The position numbers were made by a program, and so were the translations under genes. From Desulfosporosinus sp. BRH_c37 (lineage in GTDB: Bacteria > Bacillota > Desulfitobacteriia > Desulfitobacteriales > Desulfitobacteriaceae), in assembly GCA_001516045.1 (NCBI GenBank), contig LOEW01000257.1, positions 1 to 53,792 of the forward strand: a stretch of DNA of 53,792 nt, read 5' to 3'. Under the pieces are notes generated by a model that was not told where the DNA came from, searched no databases, and saw only the letters and a list, made by a program, of their open reading frames with translations. This document shows positions 26,457-34,601 of this stretch, piece by piece; positions within the stretch are counted from its first letter, which is position 1, and each line of letters begins with the position of its first letter.

Positions 26457-29186
26457 TTATCGGTCGTAACCCTTACCTTTGTTCCAATTCATACTGCTGC
26501 CGAATTGAAGTTCTAGAATCTTTTCTCGCAGAGCGTGGCCTTCGAGATGTGACAAGGGATAGTTACGAGACTGGTTTTGGCCGTGGTTTTGAGTTGAGAA
26601 AAACTGCATTAATTCCAAGAGAAAATCCAATTCGGTTGCATTATAAGAATCCATTTTCTCCAGAAGAAGTTGAGCATATTCATTTCCTTGAACTGCAGAC
26701 AATGACAGCCAATGAGAAGCCAAGGCTTTATCTTGTTCCACTTCCTTTCCTGCAAGATAAATCTTGCCAAGTTGAAACTGGGCAAATTGGTTACCTTGTT
26801 CCGCTGAAGCCGTGAGTAGCTTCAGCCCAGCCTCTACATCTTTGGGAACCTCTTTGCCTTCTAGGTACAACTTACCTAGGGTATACTGTGCAAAATGGTT
26901 TTCCTGCTCGGCAGACGTTCTCAGCCATTTGACGGCTACTTCCACATCTTTCGGGATCTCTTCTCCAAACAGATACAACTTACCAAGCGCATATTGGGCA
27001 TATTGGTTTTGCTGATTTGCTGATTCAGTAAGCAATTTAAAGGCTAATTCTATATCTTTTGGAGTTTCTTCCCCCGCAAGGTACAGCTTTGCTAAGGTGT
27101 ATTGAGCGAATTGGTTACCAAGATCAGATGCGAGAGTCAGCCATTTTACAGCTGCAACACCATCTTTTGGAATACCTTCGTCTGTAAGATATATTTTTCC
27201 GAGAGCATATTGGGCATATTGATTTCCCTGTTCTGCAGATAACTTGAACAACGCCACAGCTTTGACTATATCTTTTTCAACATGGTTGCCGTCGCGGTAG
27301 AGCTTACCCAAGGCATATTGAGCCTGAGCATTACCATTTTCGGCTGCCTTCCCCAGCCATTCCAAAGCTTTCTCTACGTTCTCAGGCACGCTATCTGCCT
27401 CAAGAAAAATCTTAGCAAGTAAATACTGAGCATTCACATTGCCCAGCTTGGCGGATTTCTCCAAGTAATCGACAGCCTTTACTGCATCTTTTTCTGTGCC
27501 GGTGCCCATATAGAGCATTTGACCAAGACGATACTGGAGCTTGTCATCGTGGCTATCGGCCTCTAATGCAGAAAAGCCGATAAAAGCACTCTTGAAGTAC
27601 TGCTCGGCCTTCTCCGTATCTTTATTGCAGCCTAATCCATCCCTGTACATTTTGGCCAGTTCGTAAGAAGCATAAGGATTTCCTTGGGCCGCTGATTTGC
27701 CATAAAGTAAAAAAGCAGTCGTATGACTCTGCTCCACACCTTGACCACGGTAGTAAAGGCCAGCTAGTGAGTACTGGGCGTACTTATGGTTTCTAGCGAC
27801 GGCCATCTCAAACCAATCTGCTGCTGCTTCGTAATTCTGAGGTGTTCCTAATCCAGCAGCATACATTTTGCCTATACGGTATTGAGGGTAAGACCCCGAC
27901 TTATCCTTTTCTACCGCTCGAAATGCCATAAGTGCCTTAGTGTACCATTCTTGAGCTTTCTCGGGATTCATCTCCACGCCAAGCCCATCCATATGCATCC
28001 AGCCAAGATCATGTAGGGCTAGAGCATTGCCGATTTGTGCCTCCTTTAAAAAAAGCCGGTATGCTTCGGTAAGATTTTGTTCTACCTCTTTGCTGCCGTA
28101 GAGATAGGCACGAGCTTCTTTGTAACGATCGCTCCATTCTATGATGTAGGCTATTTCTTGGAGGTCATCTTGGAGGATATCTTGGGGGGCAACGATTACA
28201 TCCTCCTTTGACTTATCTTCTTCAAAAACATCCCCAGCCATGGTGTTTTGCTCTCTGTGATTCTCGATTTCATTTCCTTCCACGGTTATCAAAACGCCTT
28301 CAATTTCGATCTCGCCTTGCCCATCTCTATATTCGCTTTCCCTGGTTTGCTCTACAATCGATTCGTCTTCGACTGGCATCATTTTTATAACTTTAGTTGA
28401 CAATTCCAACTTTTGGATCTCGCTAACCATGGCCTTGGGATTACCAAACTCTTTATTAAGGCGGAAGGCTTCTTGCAAAGACTCTTTAGTAAGGGCTTTA
28501 TCCAGCCTCAGGTTTCTGCATTTCTTCCCCTCAGGCGTTGTAAAGGTGATGTCTTTCCGAGTATCTGTCCACTTTACCTGATAACCAAGTTTTTGCATGT
28601 TGTAAATAAAATTGGTTCGGTCAGTAGAATTTTGTTTGCAGGCATCAACTGCTAAACGAAGTTCGTGTTTCCAGCTTTCCCCTCGCTCTTTGGCCCTGTG
28701 CTCTCCAGGGGACTCTCTCTGAGCTCCTGAGTGTTCAATGATGCTGAGATCGTAATTTTTACATAGTTCATCTGAAAAGTCTTTCAACTGCTGCATCTGC
28801 CTGGGACTTTGTTGCCATTTAAGACCGGTCTCCATGTTGACAGTGTTAAAAACAAAGTGGTTGTGGAGGTGTTCCCGATCCAAATGAGTTGAAACGACTA
28901 TCTGAAAACCTGAAAACCGCTCAAATTCTTTTGCCAAACGAATACCGATTTCGTAGACCTGCTGCGGTGTAACCTGCTCGGCTGGATGAAAGGATTGAAC
29001 GAGGTGGATAAACTGTCTGCCGTCTTGTTTGTTGTAGGCAGCTTTAACCAGAAGCATCTCTTCAAATGCCGTTTCAGGCACGCAATTGACACCCGTGACC
29101 AGATCCGTTTTGTTCGGATTCATAATATAGTCCAAGACAATTTTAGAACGGTCTTCATCTTTCAGAACCCTTTCGATGGCCATCAT
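26457..29186 (-). CDS. MOB_P-type relaxase fused to Sel1-like repeats
   Basis: The 909-residue protein has an N-terminal relaxase domain with a motif-I tyrosine (Y20, in VLDYIMNPNKT) and the metal-binding histidines in HLDREHLHNHF (H101, H106, H108, H110). From about residue 355 to 865 it carries around a dozen Sel1-like repeats of about 36 residues (motif AQYxLGKLYxxG). The relaxase nicks oriT and leads the strand into the recipient; the Sel1 array probably docks partner proteins. The ATG at 29186 has no ribosome site. The frame stays open upstream to 29327 and looks relaxase-like from about 29300 (see findings), so the true start may be an unusual codon. Confidence 0.88.
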   Translation of the reverse strand: MMAIERVLKDEDRSKIVLDYIMNPNKTDLVTGVNCVPETAFEEMLLVKAAYNKQDGRQFIHLVQSFHPAEQVTPQQVYEIGIRLAKEFERFSGFQIVVSTHLDREHLHNHFVFNTVNMETGLKWQQSPRQMQQLKDFSDELCKNYDLSIIEHSGAQRESPGEHRAKERGESWKHELRLAVDACKQNSTDRTNFIYNMQKLGYQVKWTDTRKDITFTTPEGKKCRNLRLDKALTKESLQEAFRLNKEFGNPKAMVSEIQKLELSTKVIKMMPVEDESIVEQTRESEYRDGQGEIEIEGVLITVEGNEIENHREQNTMAGDVFEEDKSKEDVIVAPQDILQDDLQEIAYIIEWSDRYKEARAYLYGSKEVEQNLTEAYRLFLKEAQIGNALALHDLGWMHMDGLGVEMNPEKAQEWYTKALMAFRAVEKDKSGSYPQYRIGKMYAAGLGTPQNYEAAADWFEMAVARNHKYAQYSLAGLYYRGQGVEQSHTTAFLLYGKSAAQGNPYASYELAKMYRDGLGCNKDTEKAEQYFKSAFIGFSALEADSHDDKLQYRLGQMLYMGTGTEKDAVKAVDYLEKSAKLGNVNAQYLLAKIFLEADSVPENVEKALEWLGKAAENGNAQAQYALGKLYRDGNHVEKDIVKAVALFKLSAEQGNQYAQYALGKIYLTDEGIPKDGVAAVKWLTLASDLGNQFAQYTLAKLYLAGEETPKDIELAFKLLTESANQQNQYAQYALGKLYLFGEEIPKDVEVAVKWLRTSAEQENHFAQYTLGKLYLEGKEVPKDVEAGLKLLTASAEQGNQFAQFQLGKIYLAGKEVEQDKALASHWLSLSAVQGNEYAQLLLEKMDSYNATELDFLLELMQFFSTQNHGQNQSRNYPLSHLEGHALREKILELQFGSSMNWNKGKGYDR

Positions 29187-29257
29187 TTCTGTATCAAAAT
29201 CATTGACTTTGATCTTCTCCGGATTCGTAATATAGTCAATCGCCTTCTGCAGACTTC

Positions 29258-29587
29258 TTATTTCTCTGTTGGCGCGATTAATGAATTCAATGACCGCAAT
29301 ATGTCCTTCACCCCATTCATATTCGATTTAAGGTGCACGAGAATTTCAGGATCTTTAATTTTCCCGATGTGGCATAAATGAGTAAGCTGGTTCAGGTTGT
29401 TGGCCATTCCACTAAGCTGCCGGAGAAGCTTGGGCACGTCTTCAACAACGTAAATCATTCCTCGGTCCTCCATCTGCAGCATGTAGTCAGATAGTGCGCA
29501 ATTACCGGCGGCATTCGCTTTTTCCTTAAGTGCCTTCTTTTTTTCTTCTGTAACCCAAATGACAACTCGCTTTGGTTTAGCCCTCAT
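29258..29587 (-). CDS. mobC: MobC-like relaxosome accessory protein
   Basis: The 109-residue protein begins with a basic beta-strand segment RVVIWVTEEKKKALKEKA, like a ribbon-helix-helix, and then has the MobC pattern with NNLNQLTHL near residue 64. The family binds oriT and helps the relaxase melt DNA. It precedes the relaxase gene; in the relaxase frame the last part of mobC overlaps a relaxase-like extension. Confidence 0.82.
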   Translation of the reverse strand: MRAKPKRVVIWVTEEKKKALKEKANAAGNCALSDYMLQMEDRGMIYVVEDVPKLLRQLSGMANNLNQLTHLCHIGKIKDPEILVHLKSNMNGVKDILRSLNSLIAPTEK

Positions 29588-29607
29588 TCATCCTTACCTC
29601 TTAATGG

Positions 29608-30147
29608 TTAGACTTCCTGGTCATATTCATCTTCTACTACTTCCTCACTGACCTTGCTACTCCAAATCATATTTAACCTTCTTCCTGCCATTTCTCTTGA
29701 GCTAAGCTCCTGATCAGCATAGGAATTCACATCCACGCCATCCTCCAGTCCCCAAAGGATTTCCTGCATTTGTTCTACGTCATACGACGGATCAGCGTAC
29801 TTTGAAACATCAATTCCCTTTCTCAGCCCGATCTCAATTTGCCGAAGTTGCTGAGGATCAAATCTTTCCTGTTTTCTATAATCCTCTATGCTTTTTCTTT
29901 GAATATTTTCTTGATGAGTTTCGCTTTTATCTCTATGGACTTCCAAGCCCTCACAAAGAGCTTGGTACTCCTCTAATAAAAATTTCCCACTCACAATGCA
30001 ATTCTTCGAATAAATCTTTATGGCATCTTCCAACTCCTTTAAATTTTCAGAAGTCGCAAACCTAGGAAAATCCTTGCAAAAACTAATTTTGCTTGAGATT
30101 CCCGAGTACAAGAATGAAGAAACTGCGAACCAATCTTTGTTTGACAT
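29608..30147 (-). CDS. GLxxGxDVSxYA-repeat protein (upstream of mobC)
   Basis: The 179-residue protein has a helical N-terminal half and two clear repeats in the C-terminal part: QLRQIEIGLRKGIDVSKYAD and QMQEILWGLEDGVDVNSYAD (about residues 100-150), followed by an acidic tail. It is related to the protein at 25800-26438. Function unknown. It sits between the oriT candidate and mobC, so a role in relaxosome assembly is possible. Confidence 0.62.
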   Translation of the reverse strand: MSNKDWFAVSSFLYSGISSKISFCKDFPRFATSENLKELEDAIKIYSKNCIVSGKFLLEEYQALCEGLEVHRDKSETHQENIQRKSIEDYRKQERFDPQQLRQIEIGLRKGIDVSKYADPSYDVEQMQEILWGLEDGVDVNSYADQELSSREMAGRRLNMIWSSKVSEEVVEDEYDQEV

Positions 30148-30199
30148 ACACTACCCGCCTTTCAATCCTCAGGTCTAAGCTCGCCAATATTTGGCATCT

Positions 30200-30345
30200 T
30201 CAAAGTTTTTCAGTATCCAAGAGGGGTTTGGGGACGCAGTCCCCATAAGAGGGTTTGAGAGGTACTCCCAACAAGCTACTGGGGTGCGTGAGCACCCAAG
30301 TAGGAAGCTTGCCGGGACATAAGACGCAATCTGGGGCGGTGATAC
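30200..30345. other. Candidate origin of transfer (oriT)
   Basis: The non-coding stretch upstream of the mobilisation genes holds two perfect 6-bp hairpins: ggggac-gca-gtcccc at 30230-30244 and gggtgc-gtga-gcaccc at 30282-30297. The second lies inside a longer imperfect inverted repeat (aagctact near 30274, aagtaggaagctt near 30298). The clustered GC hairpins and the place beside mobC and the relaxase are typical of MOB_P oriT regions. The nic site is not identified with certainty; ataagacgcaatctgg near 30319 is a candidate. Confidence 0.55.
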
Positions 30346-30376
30346 TGAAAATGAAACTAGGCTTTTGCGGCTTAAC

Positions 30377-30547
30377 TTATTGGTCACTTTCATGCTCCCA
30401 ATAGCTCATTTCTAACTCCATCGCCACAATAAGATCATCAATGGTCACTATCTTGTCCTCATATTCAGCAAACACCTTAAATTCACTGTCGAGATTGGCA
30501 TCTACTTCGCCGCCGTTGAATATCTTAATTAGCTCTAATAACCTCAA
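30377..30547 (-). CDS. Small acidic protein, start region disturbed
   Basis: The 56-residue frame starting at TTG 30547 encodes a plausible acidic helical protein with FKVFAEYEDKIVTIDDLIVA. No ATG is in frame. A GAGGAGG site and ATG lie upstream near 30575-30569 but open only a three-codon frame. Coding-like sequence in another frame (LKRIEV) suggests one or more indels at the 5' end. I treat it as a real but possibly damaged gene; function unknown. Confidence 0.45.
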   Translation of the reverse strand: MRLLELIKIFNGGEVDANLDSEFKVFAEYEDKIVTIDDLIVAMELEMSYWEHESDQ

Positions 30548-30580
30548 TCCGCTTTAGTTCGTTACCTTTTCATCCTCCTC

Positions 30581-31537
30581 TCACATCTCAGCCTCCTCTT
30601 CAAATTCTTGTCCATCCCTCCTTTGCTCCATCTCTTTGAAAAAAGAAACTAAATCCTCGTTCCAATCTTTTCCCTTGGGGAAATGATGAGCTACGGCGTA
30701 ATTCGGTTTGTACTTTTCTATCCACCGATCGAGAGCTTGGTGCCCCCATTGATCATTATCTAGGCAAAAAATAATTCGATTGATTTCCGGATGGCCTTTT
30801 AAGTAATGTTCAAGCGATACATCACCTAGGCAGCCGAGTGCCAACAGGTGATCCTTATTCTCTGACCCAAACAACTTAAGGAATGAAGTATAGCTCAACG
30901 CATCAATAGGGGATTCAAAAACTCGGATGGTGTTGCTCAATCCTTTGATACTAAAAGCAAAGGCTTTATCGGAATTTGCGACGTCTCCGCGATAGCTGCT
31001 GCCGGTAGTATTCGTGCTGCGTACCGACGCATATCTGGAGATGCCTTCTTGATCATAGCCAACGAAAACACAGGATCGATGGGTGTTTTCATAAATCTTT
31101 TTCTGTTTGACCATAGAAATAACAAGATCCTTGTCTATCTTTCGTGTATTAATCAGATAGGCAAAGACGTGCTTGTAGGTGCTATTCTTTTCTGGTAAGA
31201 TGAATTCTCCTTTTTCCTTTTTTCCTTTTTCAATATCCCTTGAAACTCGAAATAGCAAATCATCTTGATTAGATCTTAGCCCCAGTAGTTGTTTCACAGC
31301 ATCAACCCAGCTTTTTTTCTCTGTGTACATGACAAATTGAATTGGCCCGCCACCTGCATTAGCAGAAAAACAGTTCCATTTGCAACCAGCACCGTCAATA
31401 CGTAAACCGCCAAAGCCAGGAATTTTGTATTCTTTGGGTGTGATTTTCTCAACGGGATGACCAGCCTGACGGGCGTATTCGAGAATATTGATCTGGTTAG
31501 CCTTAGCAATCTGCTCATCGGTGAAAAGCTTTCCCAT
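30581..31537 (-). CDS. TOPRIM/DUF3991-like primase-related protein
   Basis: The 318-residue protein has an N-terminal zinc-finger-like fold with GCKWNCFSANAGGGPIQFV, as in the CHC2/DUF3991 group, and a TOPRIM core with VFESPIDALSY (the acidic E) and FCLDNDQWG (the DxD-like pair). Such proteins are common on ICEs and are thought to act as primases in conjugative replication. AAAGGAGG is before ATG 31537. Confidence 0.8.
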   Translation of the reverse strand: MGKLFTDEQIAKANQINILEYARQAGHPVEKITPKEYKIPGFGGLRIDGAGCKWNCFSANAGGGPIQFVMYTEKKSWVDAVKQLLGLRSNQDDLLFRVSRDIEKGKKEKGEFILPEKNSTYKHVFAYLINTRKIDKDLVISMVKQKKIYENTHRSCVFVGYDQEGISRYASVRSTNTTGSSYRGDVANSDKAFAFSIKGLSNTIRVFESPIDALSYTSFLKLFGSENKDHLLALGCLGDVSLEHYLKGHPEINRIIFCLDNDQWGHQALDRWIEKYKPNYAVAHHFPKGKDWNEDLVSFFKEMEQRRDGQEFEEEAEM

Positions 31538-31571
31538 GCAGATTTACCTCCTTTCAATGAATTTGCGGTAT

Positions 31572-31598
31572 TAAAAAAAGACGCAGTATTTGCGCCTT
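31572..31598 (-). terminator. Terminator between the RadC-like and TOPRIM genes
   Basis: On the minus strand GGCGCA pairs with TGCGTC (one G-U) around a 5-nt loop and is followed by seven T. It lies downstream of the radC-like stop and would end or attenuate the parA-parB-radC transcript. Confidence 0.65.
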
Positions 31599-31651
31599 AA
31601 GATTATTGAGTTCAATTGTTACCAATTGTTCATTTAAGCTTCTACTGGCCT

Positions 31652-32344
31652 TTAAGGCTCCAATTCAAGTTCGTCAGCCAAAGAATCGCGATAATAATAA
31701 ATTGGTTCATAATTAGCGGTATCCTTGCTGTTGAAGCAAGACTCTCCATGTTCTTTTAGGGAATAATAACTCATCCCCCCTACAATGAAATGATCATTAA
31801 CCCCAATTCCCAACGGTTCAAAAATGTTAACCAGCCTTTGCGTTATAGCTATATCCTCTTTGCTTGGTGTTGGATCTCCGCTGGGATGATTATGTGCTAA
31901 GAAAATTGAAGAACACCTGCAATCCAACGCTCTCTTTAAAATATCTTTCGGATAAACAGCAGCCGAATCGATATCCCCTTCACTCACTACCGTCGTTTCA
32001 ATTACCTTGAGCTTTATATTTAGGAAGGTAACCATAAACACTTCCTTATCTCTTTTACCCTCCAAAAAAGATATAAAATATTTACCTACGACAGAAGAGT
32101 TATTCAATACCAACCTTGAATCTTCTATAGTCCTTAGCACATTGTAACTTTTGATCAATTCTTTTAGCAGTTCAATTTTCGCTAACTGCTCAGGAGACGG
32201 ATGGACTAGATCCGGATAATCAACGATATTAAAAATAGAATTGGATTCAGCATACTCTTTAAGGTGAGCGTAAGAAAGGCCGGTAAGTCCGGCCAAGCCA
32301 TTCAGAAAAAGCTCAGTCAAATACTGGTCATTAAGAGAATTCAC
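31652..32344 (-). CDS. radC: RadC-like JAMM domain protein
   Basis: The 230-residue protein has a short HhH-like N-terminus and a C-terminal JAB1/MPN domain with the JAMM motif HNHPSGDPTPSKED (H151, H153, D164). Mobile-element RadC homologues are frequent; their action (protease or nuclease-like, possibly against host defence) is unclear. The GTG start at 32344 overlaps the stop of the gene upstream and has GGAG in front. Confidence 0.88.
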   Translation of the reverse strand: MNSLNDQYLTELFLNGLAGLTGLSYAHLKEYAESNSIFNIVDYPDLVHPSPEQLAKIELLKELIKSYNVLRTIEDSRLVLNNSSVVGKYFISFLEGKRDKEVFMVTFLNIKLKVIETTVVSEGDIDSAAVYPKDILKRALDCRCSSIFLAHNHPSGDPTPSKEDIAITQRLVNIFEPLGIGVNDHFIVGGMSYYSLKEHGESCFNSKDTANYEPIYYYRDSLADELELEP

Positions 32345-32559
32345 TGAAGCTCCTCCTTGCTTGCCGTTATAAGAATGCGAATAGCATCAAGTTTTTCCAG
32401 TATGGGTACAGATAGATCCACTAGGTCAAGATGATCGAAAATTGTTATCCCATATTGCTCAAGATATAGTTTTAGAATTTCTTTTTCAGATTCGTTTGGG
32501 TCGGTAATCTTGATGAGTAGTTCCTTAAATTGCTTAAGTTCTTGAGTTTCAGTCGGCAT
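32341..32559 (-). CDS. Small hypothetical protein between parB and radC
   Basis: The 72-residue acidic helical protein has no recognised motif. It overlaps the parB stop by 11 bp and the radC-like start by 4 bp, so it is part of the same coupled unit. AAAGGGG is before the ATG. Function unknown. Confidence 0.6.
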   Translation of the reverse strand: MPTETQELKQFKELLIKITDPNESEKEILKLYLEQYGITIFDHLDLVDLSVPILEKLDAIRILITASKEELQ

Positions 32560-33544
32560 GATTTGTTCCCCTTTCTTGTTCGAAATATAAAATTAGTGCC
32601 CTCTCTATGATTTGCTCAATCTCTGCTGGTTTCTGACCAGCATTAAAAAATGTCGTTACCAATTTAGGTCTAAGTTTAATTCCGGCTGGCTTTTTCGTTT
32701 TTTTGTCATCTTCACCGGAAAGAATTGAATAGATCTTATCTCCTGTTAATTTGCCTCGCTCCGATAGGTCTCTCATTCTTTCCGCTTTAACTATGTCTAG
32801 TTTGAAATTGTTAATTGAAATAATATCTACAATTATTTGCTGCTCGTTTTTAGATAGATAAGATAGGTAAACCGCAGGACGCAACGCTATTTTTTCTTCA
32901 TCCACCCTATCCAGTAACCCCTCAATAAGAAAGTTTAATCGAATATACCGCTGGATATTGGTTCGGCTCATCCTGTTGTTATCCGCTACTTTTTCCGCAC
33001 TTATCCCTCGCGGCCCCACTGGGGCCACTTGACCATAATCCCTGTATTCATGCGGATTCAGGGCTGTTTTTAGTGTGTTTAAAAGTTCTTGGTTTTTTCC
33101 TGTTGCCTTGGCTGCTTCAAGCTGCATTTTTAAGGATTTAGCTAACTCTGACGGTAACATATCCGAGGGTGATCGCTGTTCGAAATTGGAAATAGTAACG
33201 ATTAAGGCGGCTTCATCATCACTGACATTTTCCCGTATGTCTGCTCTGATTTTGGTAAGCCCGGCTAATCGAGAGGCATTAACACGGTTGTGCCCTGCTA
33301 AAATCTCAAATTTATTGTCAGCAATTAGCCTAACTACAATGGGTTGAATAACACCGTTTTCTTTGATACTCTCTACCATATTGTCTAATCGTTCGCCAGC
33401 ATAAAGTTTAAATGGATGATTTTCAAAAGGGACAAGGTTGCAAATCTCTAATTCAGTGATCGCTTCCTTATTCCTTTCTATAGGTGTTTCTTTAATCGGA
33501 CCACCAAACATATCTTCAAGAGATAAGAGCTTTCTTTCACTCAT
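32549..33544 (-). CDS. parB: ParB-like partition protein
   Basis: The 331-residue protein has a ParB N-terminal domain with LDNMVESIKENGVIQPI and the CTP-binding GHNRVNASRLAG box, followed by a helix-turn-helix region (MSRTNIQRYIRL). It binds parS-like sites and, with ParA, keeps the excised element during its circular stage. Its C-terminal segment has a decayed second copy at 40566-40687. It overlaps parA by 8 bp. Confidence 0.9.
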   Translation of the reverse strand: MSERKLLSLEDMFGGPIKETPIERNKEAITELEICNLVPFENHPFKLYAGERLDNMVESIKENGVIQPIVVRLIADNKFEILAGHNRVNASRLAGLTKIRADIRENVSDDEAALIVTISNFEQRSPSDMLPSELAKSLKMQLEAAKATGKNQELLNTLKTALNPHEYRDYGQVAPVGPRGISAEKVADNNRMSRTNIQRYIRLNFLIEGLLDRVDEEKIALRPAVYLSYLSKNEQQIIVDIISINNFKLDIVKAERMRDLSERGKLTGDKIYSILSGEDDKKTKKPAGIKLRPKLVTTFFNAGQKPAEIEQIIERALILYFEQERGTNHAD

Positions 33545-34322
33545 CCGAGTACTCCTTTACAAAATTTTTGTAGGCTACAGCAACTTTGCCTTTAGGATCA
33601 AATTCCACAATGCTCTTGTAATTAAGAACGGCTTCGCCCACTTTGACTGACACGGGAATTTTATTTTCGTAGATTTTGATATGGTTGCCGTAGGACTCAT
33701 TGATGAGGTTGACGATTTCTTTGCTTAGTTTTGTCCTTTCAGTAAACATTGTTATGAGAATACCATCAATCTCGATACTAGGGTTGATGCGGCGTTTAAC
33801 TCGGATAATATTTTTCAGGAGTAGTTCCAGTCCTTTCGCTGATAGATATTGGGGAGCTGCGGGAATCAGGACCCGGTCACAGGCAGCCAGGGCGTTAATC
33901 GTTAGCATGCCTAATGAGGGCATGCAGTCGATGATAATGTGATCATAGTAGGGTCTAAGTTGATCAAGGATGGCCTTTAAGGTAATCTCTCGGCTCATGG
34001 CAGTAACTAGATTGACCTCGACAGCTGCTAATTCGATGCTACAAGGCAGGATATCGAGGTTATTGAAGGAAAGAATGTAATCACTTCTCTGAGGCAGTTC
34101 TTTCTCTTCGATGATATCTGTCATAAGGTGATAGAGCGTTATGGGAAGCTCGTCTGGTCGGTCGATGCCAAAACTCATGGTGAGATTGGACTGGGGATCG
34201 CAGTCAACAAGTAGAACTCTTTTCCCCCTCTCGGCTAGGGAATAACCAAGATTGATGGTTGTGGTAGTTTTGCCTACGCCTCCTTTTTGGTTGGCTATTG
34301 CAATAATTTCGCATTGACTCAT
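33537..34322 (-). CDS. parA: ParA-like partition ATPase
   Basis: The 261-residue protein has the deviant Walker A KGGVGKTTTTINLG at residues 12-25 and the Walker B DHIIIDCMPSLGM. It is a Soj/ParA-type ATPase that positions DNA with ParB. A GAAAGGAAC site lies before ATG 34322. Confidence 0.93.
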   Translation of the reverse strand: MSQCEIIAIANQKGGVGKTTTTINLGYSLAERGKRVLLVDCDPQSNLTMSFGIDRPDELPITLYHLMTDIIEEKELPQRSDYILSFNNLDILPCSIELAAVEVNLVTAMSREITLKAILDQLRPYYDHIIIDCMPSLGMLTINALAACDRVLIPAAPQYLSAKGLELLLKNIIRVKRRINPSIEIDGILITMFTERTKLSKEIVNLINESYGNHIKIYENKIPVSVKVGEAVLNYKSIVEFDPKGKVAVAYKNFVKEYSDE

Positions 34323-34413
34323 TTACATCATCGTTCCTTTCTTTAAAGAAGCGTTTATGCCGGGCTTGTGACCGGCATGCCGCATTACCTGCCCTGATAG
34401 GCAGACACTCTGC

Positions 34414-34452
34414 GCTCAAAAAGCCCCCCAGTTCAATATTACTGAGAGGCTT
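34414..34452 (-). terminator. Strong terminator between the helicase/methylase gene and parA
   Basis: On the minus strand AAGCCTCTCAGT pairs with ACTGGGGGGCTT (G-U pairs included) around an 8-nt loop and is followed by five T. It separates the maintenance operon from parA-parB. Confidence 0.75.
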
Positions 34453-34454
34453 AC

Positions 34455-34552
34455 TTATGGTATCAACCCTTTAGACGTTACGGTAAAGCGTGATAAGTTT
34501 AAGAAACTTATTTCTGATTTTCTTGAGTGTTTATCTTTCCAGTTCTGCTCAT
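34455..34552 (-). CDS. Small ORF with a perfect ribosome site, probably frameshifted
   Basis: ATG 34552 has AAAGGAGG 6 bp upstream, one of the best sites in the window, but opens only a 14-codon frame ending TAA at 34508. The -1 frame continues plausibly (EISFLNLSRFTVTSKGLIP) to TAA at 34455. It may be a short regulatory leader, a protein made by frameshifting, or a damaged small gene. Function unknown. Confidence 0.35.
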
Positions 34553-34601
34553 CGCTTTCCTCCTTTCGTTGGCTAAATAAAGGCTCGAACTTCTCTACGC
34601 C

